From assembly GCF_004135205.1 (NCBI RefSeq), contig NZ_CP035490.1:6851001-6915000 (forward strand): a stretch of 64,000 nt of DNA, in the 5' to 3' direction. The translations under genes and the position numbers were made by a program. This stretch comes from Hahella sp. KA22 (GTDB lineage Bacteria > Pseudomonadota > Gammaproteobacteria > Pseudomonadales > Oleiphilaceae). This document shows, one piece after another, positions 9,173 through 19,229 of the stretch (positions are counted from its first letter, which is position 1; every line of letters starts with the position of its first letter). The notes beneath the pieces are model-generated. The model saw nothing but the letters and a program-made list of their open reading frames with translations, did no database searches and was not told where the DNA came from.

Positions 9173-10387
9173 TCAGCCTTTGTATTTGCTGAAAGCCAGA
9201 CAGGCGTTGGTGCCACCGAAACCAAAGCTGTTGCTCAGAACGGTATTCAGTTCCGCATCGGTAGGCTCGGTCACGATCGGGAAGCCAGCGGCTCTCTCGT
9301 CCAGCGCCTCAATGTGACGAGATGGCGCGATGAAACCGCCTTCCATCATCAACAAGCAGTAGATTGCTTCGTGTACGCCAGCAACGCCCAAAGAGTGGCC
9401 GGACAGTGATTTAGTAGAACTGATGCGCGGCAGGTTGTCGCCAAAGGCTTCTTTTACCGCTTTCAACTCAATAATATCGCCGACTGGCGTACTGGTGCCG
9501 TGAGTATTGACGTAATCCACTGGCGTGTTTACGGTAGACAGCGCCTGATGGATACAGCGTACAGCGCCTTCTCCAGATGGAGCCACCATGTCTTCGCCAT
9601 CGGAAGTGGCGCCGTAGCCCACCAACTCAGCGTAGATCGGCGCGCCGCGACGCAGCGCATGCTCCAGCTCTTCTACGACGACAACCGCGCCGCCGCCAGC
9701 GATGACAAAGCCATCACGGGTGGAGCAGTATGGACGTGAAGCGCGGGAAGGGTCGTCGTTGTACTTGCTGGACAACGCGCCCATAGCGTCGAATAGAACC
9801 GCCAGGCTCCAATGCTCTTCTTCACCGCCGCCAGCGAATACGACGTCTTGCTTGCCCAACTGAATTTGTTCCCAGGCGTGACCGATACAGTGAGCGGCGG
9901 TCGCGCAAGCGGAAGTAATGGAGTAGTTAACGCCGCGAATTTTGAACGCGGTGGACAAACAGGCGTTTACAGAACTGTTCATGGTGCGGGGTACGCGATA
10001 AGGTCCCACACGCTTGACGCCTTTCTCACGCAGAATATCGACGGATTCGACGACGTTACTGGTGGAGGCTCCGCCAGAGCCCATCACGATGCCGGTGCGA
10101 GTGCTGCTCAACAGCTCTTCGTCTATCTTGGCGTCTGTGATGGCCTGATTCATAGCGATATAGGCGTACGCTGCCGCGTCGCCCATGAAGCGCAGATGCT
10201 TGCGGTCGATGTGTTCAGCGAAATCGATCTGGACGCTGCCACTGACCTGACTTCTCAAGCCCGCTTCTTTGTAGCTTTCGTTAAACCGAATGCCTGAGCG
10301 GCCAGCTTTCAGTGACTCAGCCACCTCCTCTTTGGAGTTGCCCAAGCAGGATACGATTCCCATTCCGGTTATGACGGCGCGTTTCAT
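9173..10387 (-). CDS. fabB: Beta-ketoacyl-ACP synthase I FabB
   Basis: 404-residue condensing enzyme that elongates acyl-ACP with malonyl-ACP and is required for the unsaturated branch of type II fatty acid synthesis. The Cys-His-His triad is visible: Cys161 in the SACATAAHC motif, His296 in NTHGTST and His331 in SGHSLGVAG. The Lys in SSTKSLSG is also present. It lies 31 bases downstream of fabA on the same strand, the usual fabAB operon. An AGAGG SD precedes ATG 10387. Confidence 0.97.
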   Translation of the reverse strand: MKRAVITGMGIVSCLGNSKEEVAESLKAGRSGIRFNESYKEAGLRSQVSGSVQIDFAEHIDRKHLRFMGDAAAYAYIAMNQAITDAKIDEELLSSTRTGIVMGSGGASTSNVVESVDILREKGVKRVGPYRVPRTMNSSVNACLSTAFKIRGVNYSITSACATAAHCIGHAWEQIQLGKQDVVFAGGGEEEHWSLAVLFDAMGALSSKYNDDPSRASRPYCSTRDGFVIAGGGAVVVVEELEHALRRGAPIYAELVGYGATSDGEDMVAPSGEGAVRCIHQALSTVNTPVDYVNTHGTSTPVGDIIELKAVKEAFGDNLPRISSTKSLSGHSLGVAGVHEAIYCLLMMEGGFIAPSRHIEALDERAAGFPIVTEPTDAELNTVLSNSFGFGGTNACLAFSKYKG

Positions 10388-10418
10388 TCAGAAACCTCTT
10401 ACATTTGCAAAGGATAAC

Positions 10419-10970
10419 TTATTTGATTTCCGCACCGCTCATAGCGGCGGGGTCAAACAAGCCCACTCGTAAATCCTTGGCAGTATAAATGGCTTTACCG
10501 TCGACATACACGGTTCCATCAGCCAAGGCCATAATTAACTTACGAGCGATTACTCTTTTGATATCGAGAACATACTCGACGGATTTTGCGGACGGCAACA
10601 CCTGACCGGTGAACTTAACCTCGCCGACCCCCAGCGCCCGGCCCAATCCTTTGTGACCTTTCCACGCCAGGAAAAAGCCTACCAGCTGCCACATGGCGTC
10701 CAGTCCGAGGCAACCTGGCATGACCGGATCGCCGACGAAATGACATTTGAAAAACCACAGATCCGGATTGATATCCAACTGCGCACGCACGACCCCGTGA
10801 CCGTATGCTCCGCCTTCTGCGGAGATTTGAGACACCCGGTCGACCATCAACATCTGGTCTACGGGAAGTTTCGCAGCGCCTTCGCCAAATAACCGTCCCT
10901 GTCCGCAGGCTTGAAGTTCTTCTTTCGTATATGAAGCTTTCACTCCATGGTTTTCTGCTATTGCGTGCAC
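10419..10970 (-). CDS. fabA: 3-hydroxydecanoyl-ACP dehydratase/isomerase FabA
   Basis: Bifunctional dehydratase/isomerase that creates the cis double bond at C10 and commits chains to unsaturated fatty acid synthesis. The catalytic His77 ([12 protein letters not shown]) and Asp91 (GLDAMWQ) are present. I use a GTG start at 10970 because GGAG stands 8 bases before it. This gives 183 residues, about 10 longer than typical; a second GTG at 10943 would give the usual length but has a poorly placed SD. First gene of the fabAB operon. Confidence 0.95.
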   Translation of the reverse strand: MHAIAENHGVKASYTKEELQACGQGRLFGEGAAKLPVDQMLMVDRVSQISAEGGAYGHGVVRAQLDINPDLWFFKCHFVGDPVMPGCLGLDAMWQLVGFFLAWKGHKGLGRALGVGEVKFTGQVLPSAKSVEYVLDIKRVIARKLIMALADGTVYVDGKAIYTAKDLRVGLFDPAAMSGAEIK

Positions 10971-11191
10971 GCAGTTAACTCCGATTTCTATATCACGTCC
11001 AATAGCCTGCCAACCATATACCGGCTGTATTGCCGTTTCTTGACAGGAGTTATGGTTTGCATGTTAGTGCGCCCGAAAAAAGTACGTCTATTGGACAAAG
11101 GTAGGTTCGCACCCTTTTCGGAAGGCCGGATTCCCTTATGGTATCTGGCCTTAAGCATTAAAATACAGATGTATAGAAATAAACGTTCGGA

Positions 11192-12055
11192 CTAATCTAA
11201 GTCAAGTTCATTCTTCATGAATTCAGGCAGGGCCAAGGCGGCTTTATGCACTTCCGCATTGTAATAGCGAGTGACGAAAGGACGCTCAGCCGCATCTTCT
11301 TCACGGAAGAATTCCAGCTTCTTACCTTTACCCGCCATGGTGCAGCTCCACCAGCCGGTAGGATACACAGGCTGCGGGAACGGCAGCGTTCTGACTCCGT
11401 CAAAACCAGCCTGACGCATATCTTCATGCACTTTCTTGATGATGCTCGACGTGTGCAATAAAGGGGATTCCGTCTGCTGCACGATCATGCCGCCCTCGCG
11501 CAACGCCATGAAACAGTTGCGGTAGAAATCAACGGCGAACAGACCTTCTGCTGGTCCGACCGGGTCGGTGGAGTCGACGATAATCAGGTCGATGGACTCC
11601 AGCGGCGCATCGGCGATCCACTTGATGCCGTCGCCGAAGAAGAAGTTGGCGCGCGGGTCGCTGTTAGCGATGCACAGGTCAGGAAAATACTTCTCTGCGA
11701 CGCGGGTGACGCGCTCGTCAATTTCAACTTGCCAGGCTTCTTCAACGCCAGGGTGTTTGAGCACTTCCTTCAATGTGCCGCAATCGCCGCCGCCAACAAT
11801 TACGACTTTCTTCGGCGCCTGATGAGTAAACAGCGCGGGGTGGGTCATCATTTCGTGGTAGAGGAAATTGTCACGGTCAGTCAACATGACGCAACCGTCC
11901 AACACCATCAGATTACCGAAGGTTTCCGTCTCAAAGATTTCAATCTTTTGATACTGGCTCTGCTCTTCGTGCAGTTTACTTTTTACTTTGAGGGAAAACC
12001 CGGTGCCCTGGTCCTGAAAGATTTCGGTAAACCACCCGGGGATCTGCTCGCTCAT
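11192..12055 (-). CDS. speE: Spermidine synthase SpeE
   Basis: 287-residue aminopropyltransferase that transfers the aminopropyl group of decarboxylated SAM to putrescine. Visible motifs are VVIVGGGDCGTLKEVLKH (nucleotide-binding), HEMMTHPALF near the N-terminus and the acidic substrate-binding motif VDSTDPVGPAEGLF. Length is normal. A GGGAG SD precedes the ATG at 12055. It is divergent from speA, so both steps of polyamine supply are adjacent. No SAM decarboxylase is in the window. Confidence 0.95.
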   Translation of the reverse strand: MSEQIPGWFTEIFQDQGTGFSLKVKSKLHEEQSQYQKIEIFETETFGNLMVLDGCVMLTDRDNFLYHEMMTHPALFTHQAPKKVVIVGGGDCGTLKEVLKHPGVEEAWQVEIDERVTRVAEKYFPDLCIANSDPRANFFFGDGIKWIADAPLESIDLIIVDSTDPVGPAEGLFAVDFYRNCFMALREGGMIVQQTESPLLHTSSIIKKVHEDMRQAGFDGVRTLPFPQPVYPTGWWSCTMAGKGKKLEFFREEDAAERPFVTRYYNAEVHKAALALPEFMKNELDLD

Positions 12056-12310
12056 TATGTTCTCCCAATGATTCTGTTAATTATTGTCGGCGCGATGCGC
12101 CTGCGGCTAAAGCAGCATATTGTAGGCGTAAGGCGCGAAGATCACAGCATTATTTTGGGATTCGCCAGCGTTTCCAGATAGCCAGGAAACGCAGAGCAAT
12201 ACAAAGCCCATAACTTATTAACGCTAAGGATTCCGCTTGCTTTAAAATGCCGGCCCTTGACGATAACCTTAACACTTTATCCGGGGGCATATTGCCGAGG
12301 AGACGCATTG

Positions 12311-14221
12311 ATGGAAGATTGGACCCGCGATCACGCACTGTCCACCTACAACATCCCTTTCTGGGGAGATGGTTATATAGATGTTGACGCCGATGGCGAC
12401 GTTATCATCCGCCCCAAAGGTTCAGAACATAACGCCAGCGTCAGTCTGAAAGCGCTCGCCACACAAGTCCGCGCCGCCAATCTTGGGTTGCCGGTATTGG
12501 TGCGTTTTGCGGATATTCTGCATCACAGGGTCAACCATTTATGCGAGGCGTTTAACCGCGCCGCCGAACAGCTGGCCTATTCAGGTCGCTATACCGCGGT
12601 CTATCCGGTCAAAGTGAACCAGCAACGCCGCGTCATTGAAGAAATCGTCGCTGCGCAACCCGCCGCCGCCAATGGCCAGATCGGCCTGGAAGCTGGCAGC
12701 AAGCCGGAGCTGATCGCCGTCCTGGCCATGAGCAACCCCGGCGCCACTATTGTCTGTAATGGCTACAAAGACCGTGAGTTCATTCGTCTCGCCTTGCTGG
12801 GCCAGCAGATGGGCTACAAGGTCTACATCGTCGTTGAAAAGCTGAACGAACTGACTTACGTGATGGAAGAAAGCCGTAACATGGGCGTAACGCCGCGAAT
12901 TGGCGTACGCGCCCGTCTGGCCTCTATCGGCAAAGGCAACTGGCAGAATACCGGCGGCGAGAAGTCGAAATTCGGCCTGTCTTCCGTGCAGATCCTGCAG
13001 GTGCTGGACACGCTGAAACAGGCCAACGCACTGGAATCTCTACAGTTACTGCACTTCCACCTGGGGTCACAGATCGCCAATATCCGGGATATTCAGACAG
13101 GATTGCGTGAGTGCGCGCGTTTTTATGGCGAGCTTCGCCGCCAGGGCGCTGACGTAAAAATCGTCGACGTCGGCGGTGGTCTGGGCATTGACTATGAAGG
13201 CACCCGCTCCCGCAGCGCCTGTTCGGTTAACTACAGCGTGCATGAGTACGCCTTTCACGTTCTGCGTACGATCAAAGAAGAGTGCGACCGCGAAGGCATC
13301 CCTCATCCCAACGTAATTACCGAGTCAGGTCGCGCCATCACCGCACATCACGCTGTGTTGATTACCGATGTTATCGACAGAGAAAGCGTTGCGCAGCCAG
13401 ATGCGGTCAAACAGCCGACTGCGGACTCTCCGTCTGTGGTCCGCGACTTATGGCAAGACTTAGAGGCGCTGAAGGATCGCAACAACCGCCGTTCCGTCAT
13501 CGAGATTTACCATGACGCGGCGCATGCCCTGCAGGAAGCGCAAACGCTGTTTATCCATGGCGTACTGAGCCTGGACGACCGGGCGCAGGCCGAGACTATT
13601 TATCAGGCGTTGTGCCTGTATATTCGCGAGCATCTGCAGCCTGAAATCCGCGCGCACCGGGAAATTTATGACGAGTTGAACGAGAAGCTGGCGGACAAAC
13701 TGTTCGTGAATTTTTCCCTGTTCCAGTCTCTGCCGGATATCTGGGGCATTGACCAGATCTTCCCGATACTCCCGCTAAGCGGTCTGAACAAGCGTCCAAC
13801 ACGACGCGGGGTCATTCAGGACATTACCTGCGACTCCGACGGACGCATAGACCAATACGTGGACAGCCACGGCATTGAAACCACATTGCCGATTCCTGAG
13901 CCGGAAAAGGATCAACCTTTCCTTCTCGGCTTTTTCCTGGTGGGCGCTTATCAGGAAATTCTTGGCGACATGCACAATTTGTTCGGTGATACCGACTCCG
14001 TAGACGTTTGCCTGGATGAGCAGGGCGACCTGTCTCTGCAACACCCCATCAGCGGAGACACAGTCGACAAAGTGCTGCGCTATGTTAACTTCGAGCCGGA
14101 GCAATTATTGCGCGCCTTCGAAGACAAAATGGCGGCGTCGGATTTGCAGGAGCAGCAGAAGCAGGACTACCTGCAAGAGCTGAAGGCGGGCCTCACCGGC
14201 TACACCTACCTGGAAGAGTAA
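12311..14221 (+). CDS. speA: Biosynthetic arginine decarboxylase SpeA
   Basis: 636-residue PLP-dependent fold-III decarboxylase that converts arginine to agmatine. The PLP-binding lysine lies in VYPVKVNQQR, followed by GLEAGSKPEL, a DVGGGLGIDYEG glycine loop and HFHLGSQI. The C-terminal half has PFLLGFFLVGAYQEILGDMHNLFGD, typical of SpeA. I start at ATG 12311 because GAGGAG stands just upstream; the frame can be read from 12257, but that extension is not conserved. Its divergent partner is speE. Confidence 0.96.
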   Translation: MEDWTRDHALSTYNIPFWGDGYIDVDADGDVIIRPKGSEHNASVSLKALATQVRAANLGLPVLVRFADILHHRVNHLCEAFNRAAEQLAYSGRYTAVYPVKVNQQRRVIEEIVAAQPAAANGQIGLEAGSKPELIAVLAMSNPGATIVCNGYKDREFIRLALLGQQMGYKVYIVVEKLNELTYVMEESRNMGVTPRIGVRARLASIGKGNWQNTGGEKSKFGLSSVQILQVLDTLKQANALESLQLLHFHLGSQIANIRDIQTGLRECARFYGELRRQGADVKIVDVGGGLGIDYEGTRSRSACSVNYSVHEYAFHVLRTIKEECDREGIPHPNVITESGRAITAHHAVLITDVIDRESVAQPDAVKQPTADSPSVVRDLWQDLEALKDRNNRRSVIEIYHDAAHALQEAQTLFIHGVLSLDDRAQAETIYQALCLYIREHLQPEIRAHREIYDELNEKLADKLFVNFSLFQSLPDIWGIDQIFPILPLSGLNKRPTRRGVIQDITCDSDGRIDQYVDSHGIETTLPIPEPEKDQPFLLGFFLVGAYQEILGDMHNLFGDTDSVDVCLDEQGDLSLQHPISGDTVDKVLRYVNFEPEQLLRAFEDKMAASDLQEQQKQDYLQELKAGLTGYTYLEE

Positions 14222-14231
14222 AATCTCTAAT

Positions 14232-14270
14232 GGGTAAACCGGACCGCAATGCGCGCCGGTTTACCCTTTC
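14232..14270 (+). terminator. Terminator of speA
   Basis: Perfect 11-bp stem GGGTAAACCGG (14232-14242) / CCGGTTTACCC (14256-14266) followed by a T-rich tail. It lies between convergent speA and the amylase gene. Confidence 0.85.
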
Positions 14271-14299
14271 CTTTCTGATAAAGATTAAGCCTTTATCGT

Positions 14300-15973
14300 T
14301 TAGAGCGTGGGCGCAGTCACCAGCATAAAGCGCGCACTGTAAGGCCCAACCGGGATACTGTGGTAACCGGACAGAAGTGCGATGTCCTCTGCGCTCATCA
14401 GATCTTTCAAGCTCCCATTACTGCCCACAGTCGTTCCTTCCAGCTCAACAGTGACGGGATCGCCAGTAATATTCAGTAGATATAACACGACTTCACTACC
14501 CGCCTGCTTGCGATCGACATAGACTTTGCCGGACTGGCCATGATTAACAGACTCCCGCGTCCCCGCGTACAGGGCTGGGTGGGCGGCGCGCATCGCCATC
14601 AGGTCGCGAATGTAGTCGCGTATTGCCGTTTGTGTCGCGTCAGCCGCGAATAGCGCGCCCTCTTCCCCGCTAGGCAAACCTTCCACCTTGGCGCTGGAGC
14701 GCGAGACATGATCATCGCACAAACCTGCTTTTGCGCCCGCGCCATTATCGGATTCGCATGCAACGCGATCCGAGAAGCCGGCCACTTCATCGCCTATTTC
14801 GTCTCCGTAGTACAAGGTAATAGGGCCGGTGTAGGCGGCAAGGAAGCTGTAGGCCGCTTTGTGTAGATCGGCATAACGATCCTCCCCTGGGTTGGCGATT
14901 TTGCCCCGTTGCAGCAAGTCGCCAAAACGCACCAGATCATGATTGGTCAGAAAGCCGTTGGGGAGCGCATGCGCCGGATAGACCGCCTGTGTGCCGTATC
15001 CTTCCTTGAGCGTCGAAACGGCGGCGGAGTGATGTCCGCTTTCCTCCACTCCCAACGCCTGGACAAGTCGATAGCGCATAGGGAAGTCAAAAGAAGAGCA
15101 CAAACCAGGTTGTGCTGTAGAGCCGTACGCCTGCGCAGCGATTTCCGCCTCGCCTTTCCAGATTTCTCCCACCATATATCCCAGCGGGTTCACCTGCTCT
15201 CCGTTCATGGTGTAAGTCACGCTTTTGGAGGCGTCTTCCACAGACTTGCGGATCTCTCCCCATGCGCCGGTTGGAACCTGGTAAGCCTGATCCAAGCGCC
15301 ATCCATCAATTTTCAACCCTTTCACCCAATAGGCGGCGACTTCCTTGAAAAAATCCAAATCGTTGGGATAAACCGCTTCTCTCCCCGTACTCGCCTGGGC
15401 GACGCCATTAGCGCTGACCGCAAGTCCCTGTGGTGAAGGGAAGTCGCCGGCATTACTCTTAAAATGCCCGAAGACGCCGTCAAAGAAGACATAAATGCCT
15501 CGCGCGTGCGCCTGCTCCACCAGCTCCCTGGCTTGCGCCATCGTGCCGAAATTAGGATCTATGGAAAAGTAATCGCTGGTGAAATAGCCCGTCGCGTCGA
15601 GGCGGTCCGCCCATTCATCCTGCCCAGAGATGGGAGAGCTGTGAAACACCGGGGTCAACCAGATAGCGTTCATGCCCAGATTTTTGATGTAGTCCAGGGA
15701 GTCGGTAATTCCCTGCAAGTCACCACGATGATGACTGCTTCCATAGCCTGCGCCGTAATTGGCGTTCAGATCGCCGTCAATAAACGACTCCACCATCACC
15801 TGATAGATGCGTAATCCTTTGGCTTGTTCGTAAATTTCCTGATTACAGGCGTATGGCTGATAACTGGGTTCGGCGGGCGTGGAGCCGCCTGGGCTGCTTC
15901 CGCCTCCGCCGCCGCTGCATCCGGCCACTAAAACGCTGAACGACAGTAACGCCGCCGCTTTGTTCAACTGCAT
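14300..15973 (-). CDS. GH13 alpha-amylase-family lipoprotein
   Basis: 557 residues. The N-terminus is a lipoprotein signal peptide ending in the lipobox LVAGC, followed by a Gly/Ser-rich linker, so the enzyme should be anchored in the outer membrane. The GH13 (beta/alpha)8 barrel has region I GMNAIWLTPVFHS, region II GLKIDGWRLDQAYQ (Asp nucleophile), region III MVGEIWKGE (Glu acid/base) and region IV GFLTNHDLVRF. It should hydrolyse or rearrange alpha-glucans, with a C-terminal beta domain from about residue 480. The exact product is unknown. A GGGGAAG SD precedes the start. Transcribed alone. Confidence 0.92.
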   Translation of the reverse strand: MQLNKAAALLSFSVLVAGCSGGGGGSSPGGSTPAEPSYQPYACNQEIYEQAKGLRIYQVMVESFIDGDLNANYGAGYGSSHHRGDLQGITDSLDYIKNLGMNAIWLTPVFHSSPISGQDEWADRLDATGYFTSDYFSIDPNFGTMAQARELVEQAHARGIYVFFDGVFGHFKSNAGDFPSPQGLAVSANGVAQASTGREAVYPNDLDFFKEVAAYWVKGLKIDGWRLDQAYQVPTGAWGEIRKSVEDASKSVTYTMNGEQVNPLGYMVGEIWKGEAEIAAQAYGSTAQPGLCSSFDFPMRYRLVQALGVEESGHHSAAVSTLKEGYGTQAVYPAHALPNGFLTNHDLVRFGDLLQRGKIANPGEDRYADLHKAAYSFLAAYTGPITLYYGDEIGDEVAGFSDRVACESDNGAGAKAGLCDDHVSRSSAKVEGLPSGEEGALFAADATQTAIRDYIRDLMAMRAAHPALYAGTRESVNHGQSGKVYVDRKQAGSEVVLYLLNITGDPVTVELEGTTVGSNGSLKDLMSAEDIALLSGYHSIPVGPYSARFMLVTAPTL

Positions 15974-16176
15974 GAGTGCTTCCCCGTTTTTATTCTCGAC
16001 CTAAGGCGCGGGCTGACGTCCGCCAAAAGTGCTCAGCGCAAGACAGCCGCCCATGATATGGCGTTAAGTAATATCACCTGTCAGACGAAAATTTATCCTT
16101 CCGGGGGGACGAGAATGGGGCGTAGGAAGAGGGAGGGAGGCTCCTCTCACTGGAAGCAGAGAGAGGAGCTGTGCGA

Positions 16177-16644
16177 TCAAACCATGCTGCGCAACATCCA
16201 GGCAGTCTTCTCATGCACGCTCAAGCGATCTGAAAGCAGCGACGCAGAGCTTTCGTCCGTCGCCTCCTGAGCTGCTGGCAACGCCTCGCGGATATTCCGT
16301 GCAATCTGCTCGTGGTCTTTCGCCAGCACCGCCAGCATCTCATTCGCCGCAGGCACGCCGGCCTCTTCCTTCAGCGTCGCCAGCTTCTGGTAGCTGGAGT
16401 AACTACCGGGAGCGTATTCGCCCAATGCGCGAATACGTTCGGCGATAGCGTCAATGGCGGCCGCCAAATCCGTGTAGTGCATTTCCGTCAGGGCATGTAC
16501 TTCCTGAAACCGGGGGCCGGTGACGTTCCAGTGAAAGTTCTGTGTTTTCAGGTACAGGGTGTAGCTGTCCGCCAGCAACCTAGACAATGAGTGCGCGATA
16601 TTCTGACGGGCGTTTTCAGTTAATCCGATATTGATATCCGACAT
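16177..16644 (-). CDS. dps: Dps-family DNA-protecting ferritin
   Basis: 155-residue Dps/DPS-like mini-ferritin. These form dodecamers that oxidise Fe(II) with peroxide at dimer interfaces and protect DNA in stress. The ferroxidase signature NFHWNVTGPRFQEVH and the following MHYTDLAAAIDAIAERIRALG supply the expected His, Asp and Glu ligands. The N-terminus is short with few lysines, so direct DNA binding may be weak. A strong AAGGAG SD precedes ATG 16644. Transcribed alone. Confidence 0.92.
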   Translation of the reverse strand: MSDINIGLTENARQNIAHSLSRLLADSYTLYLKTQNFHWNVTGPRFQEVHALTEMHYTDLAAAIDAIAERIRALGEYAPGSYSSYQKLATLKEEAGVPAANEMLAVLAKDHEQIARNIREALPAAQEATDESSASLLSDRLSVHEKTAWMLRSMV

Positions 16645-16799
16645 GGTCGTCTCCTTCCTGATTACTTAAAGTGGTTAAAAAGATGATAAGCCCAACCCGA
16701 TAAGTAATAAATTTTATTAAAACTAAAATCATGATTGATTCTAGCTATACAACCATTAATTATTCCGTTTACGCCGCCATGTTATAGCCGATCAACGTC

Positions 16800-18164
16800 T
16801 CAACTAACAACCCGCCCGGGCATGATCATTTCAATCGTCACGCCATCGCTGACGCCCGAAGCCAGCTTCAGTTCGCCACGATAGCTTTCCACCAGTTCGC
16901 GCACAACGGACAGCCCAATGCCCTGACCAATCGGGCGGCTATCCAAGCGCACGCCGCGCTGTAGCGCTTTGTCCCAGTCTTGCTCGGGAATACCGGGGCC
17001 ATCATTGCTGATCGATAGCGTCACGAAACCGTCCACTTCGCCAGAACCTTGAATAGACACTTCCGCATCGCCGTATTTAAAAGCGTTATCAATCAGATTC
17101 CCCAGCATCTCCATCAAGTCCGCTTCATCCGCGAGAAACGCCACATCTTCGGGCACGTTGATTTCACAATACATGCCTCGATCAGCATAGACTTTCTGTA
17201 AAACGGAGGTGACGCGATTAACCAGGGGCAGGATAGGCGTCGGTTTATGCCAGACCCCCTCCCCCCCGGCGCTGGCTCGCTTGAGCTGGTAAGTCACGAC
17301 GTCATCCATACGCGCCACCTGCTCACCCAAAGTGCGCCGGCGCTCTTCTTCATTCATCTCAATGGCGCCGCGCAACACCGCCAGCGGCGTCTTCAGACTA
17401 TGCGCCAGATCTCCAAGGCTATTGCGATAACGTTCCCGTTGGCGTCGCTCCACATCCAGGACAGTATTCAGCGCGTGAGTCAGCGCGGCGATTTCTTTGG
17501 GGTAGTTTTCCGACAGCGTATCCATTTCGCCTTTTTCTATCGCCCCCAGTTCTCTGGTCACGTTTTGCAAAGGCCGCAACGCCCAGCCCAGAAACAAAGC
17601 AACGATGGCGCACAAGGCGATGGTGACAATCACCAGTCCGATAGAAAGCGTGGTGGTGAAAGAACGAGATTCCTGTTCCAGCAAAGACGCTTGCTGCCAA
17701 ACCTCAAAAACATAGCGACGAAAGCCGTTTTCAACGAGACCGCTATCCACCGCGAACAACGCGGGCAGTTGCACCTGCAGATAGCCCGGTTTGGCGTCTA
17801 CGCGACGATGGGAAATCCGGCCCGGCTCAGTCTCCGGCGCTAACCAGGGTAAAGTCTGCGGGAGGCCCAGACTGGAGCGGGACTGCCAGACGATAAAGCC
17901 GTCGCTGTTACGCACAACGGCGACCAGACCCGACTGGGCCTGATTAAAGCGACTCTCCTGAAGTTCGTCCGGCAGTTGCAGGCTGTCGCCAGAAGGCTCC
18001 GCCGCCGCCAGTAATAAATAAAGGTGGGCGCTGAGTCGGTCGATATGCGCCCGCTCCAGACTTTCCTGATAAGCGACATAGACCACCCAACCCGCCGATA
18101 CCACAAAAAAGGGAATAACCAGGGTGAGCAGCCAGAAGCGGGTGCGAAGTGAGAGCCGCCGCAC
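16800..18164 (-). CDS. phoQ: PhoQ-like sensor histidine kinase
   Basis: 454-residue membrane histidine kinase. Transmembrane helices lie at about 9-31 and 172-195, enclosing a periplasmic sensor domain of about 140 residues. A HAMP region follows (about 195-250), then a HisKA box with His255 in LGDLAHSLKTPL and an HATPase domain with N (GNLIDNAFKYG), G1 (NDGPGIP) and G2 (GQGIGLSVV) boxes. It starts at GTG 18164, five bases after the phoP stop, so the two are translationally close. Resemblance is to PhoQ; the exact signal (Mg2+, peptides or other) is not deducible. Confidence 0.9.
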   Translation of the reverse strand: MRRLSLRTRFWLLTLVIPFFVVSAGWVVYVAYQESLERAHIDRLSAHLYLLLAAAEPSGDSLQLPDELQESRFNQAQSGLVAVVRNSDGFIVWQSRSSLGLPQTLPWLAPETEPGRISHRRVDAKPGYLQVQLPALFAVDSGLVENGFRRYVFEVWQQASLLEQESRSFTTTLSIGLVIVTIALCAIVALFLGWALRPLQNVTRELGAIEKGEMDTLSENYPKEIAALTHALNTVLDVERRQRERYRNSLGDLAHSLKTPLAVLRGAIEMNEEERRRTLGEQVARMDDVVTYQLKRASAGGEGVWHKPTPILPLVNRVTSVLQKVYADRGMYCEINVPEDVAFLADEADLMEMLGNLIDNAFKYGDAEVSIQGSGEVDGFVTLSISNDGPGIPEQDWDKALQRGVRLDSRPIGQGIGLSVVRELVESYRGELKLASGVSDGVTIEMIMPGRVVS

Positions 18165-18169
18165 AGTGA

Positions 18170-18856
18170 TCAGGCAGTCTTCTGTGGCGACCAGTTAAAC
18201 CGGTAGCCCTGGCCGCGCAAGGTGGTAATCGGTTTGTTGACCCCATCCGGGTCCAGCTTTTTGCGCAAGCGACCGATAAAAACCTCTATGACATTGCTGT
18301 CACGATCAAAATCCTGCGCGTACAAATGCTCCGTCAATTCGGTTTTGGACACGGCCTGACCGGCGCGATGCACCAGATATTCAAGCGTGTTGTATTCATA
18401 GGCGGTCAGCTCCAGAGCGGTGCCGTCGATTTGCACCAGCTTGGCGCGGGTATCCAGGGTCATGGGACCGGCTTGAATCACTGGACTGCTGAACCCGGAA
18501 GAGCGTCTCAGTAAGGCGCCCAGCCGCGCCATCAATTCAGCGACGTGAAAAGGCTTCACCAGATAATCGTCAGCGCCGGCTTCCAGGCCACTGACTTTAT
18601 CCTGCCAGTGACCGCGCGCGGTAAGGATGAGAATGGGGAACTCTTTGCCCATGCCGCGCCACTCCTGGATCACCTCCAGGCCGGTGCGTTTGGGCAAGCC
18701 CAGGTCTACGACGGCAAGGTCATAAGGGTTTTCTTTACCCAGATAAGCGGCGACCTCGCCGTCTTCCGCCGTGTCTACGGCGTAGCCATGTTTAACCAGT
18801 TCGTCCCGTAATTGGCCACGTAACAACGCTTCGTCTTCGACCAATAGTATTCGCAT
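18170..18856 (-). CDS. phoP: PhoP-like OmpR-family response regulator
   Basis: 228 residues. The receiver domain (1-115) has the acidic pocket VEDEA, phospho-acceptor Asp51 in VVDLGLP, the Thr in LTARG and the Lys in VKPFHVAEL. The C-terminal winged helix (about 125-222) has LELTAYEYNTLEYLVHRAG and DRDSNVIEVFIGRLRKKLD, as in PhoP. A GGGAA SD precedes the ATG at 18856. It is third in an operon of glycine-zipper protein, PepSY protein, phoP, phoQ. Confidence 0.92.
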   Translation of the reverse strand: MRILLVEDEALLRGQLRDELVKHGYAVDTAEDGEVAAYLGKENPYDLAVVDLGLPKRTGLEVIQEWRGMGKEFPILILTARGHWQDKVSGLEAGADDYLVKPFHVAELMARLGALLRRSSGFSSPVIQAGPMTLDTRAKLVQIDGTALELTAYEYNTLEYLVHRAGQAVSKTELTEHLYAQDFDRDSNVIEVFIGRLRKKLDPDGVNKPITTLRGQGYRFNWSPQKTA

Positions 18857-18911
18857 GCTTGATTCCCGCTAACTTCCTAAACCCTGTCGCTTTATCGGAG
18901 GCGATGCTCTG

Positions 18912-19193
18912 TCAGCTGACTCTTCCCGAGCTGCGCTCAACTACGTAGGTTTTCACCACTCCGTTAGGAAGCAAAACTTTCACCCGATAGACATCGCCCT
19001 GGGACTCGACCTTCAGCACTCGTCCCCCACTTACCTGACGCACCAGACTGGCGGCGTCCTGCTCACTCACGTCCGCCAGCAACAAGGTGTCCGCTTGCGA
19101 GGGTGAATAACCGAAGGCCGGGGCGGCCAACGCAGCCGGCGTATGTAGCCAGGCTGTCAGTAAAATGGATGTTAAGAGCAATGTTCTGGTCAT
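18912..19193 (-). CDS. Secreted PepSY-like small protein
   Basis: 93 residues with a signal peptide (cleavage near residue 23, after ALA). The mature part has AASLVRQVSGGRVLKVE followed by YRVKVLLPNGVVKTYVVERSSGRV, the two halves of a PepSY fold. Such proteins often sit beside PhoPQ-type systems and may modulate the sensor from the periplasm; that role is inference. It lies 55 bases upstream of phoP and 36 bases after the glycine-zipper gene on the same strand. Confidence 0.82.
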   Translation of the reverse strand: MTRTLLLTSILLTAWLHTPAALAAPAFGYSPSQADTLLLADVSEQDAASLVRQVSGGRVLKVESQGDVYRVKVLLPNGVVKTYVVERSSGRVS

Positions 19194-19229
19194 GGTTCAG
19201 CTTCTCGTAGAGGGCCGCCCGCCAACCAA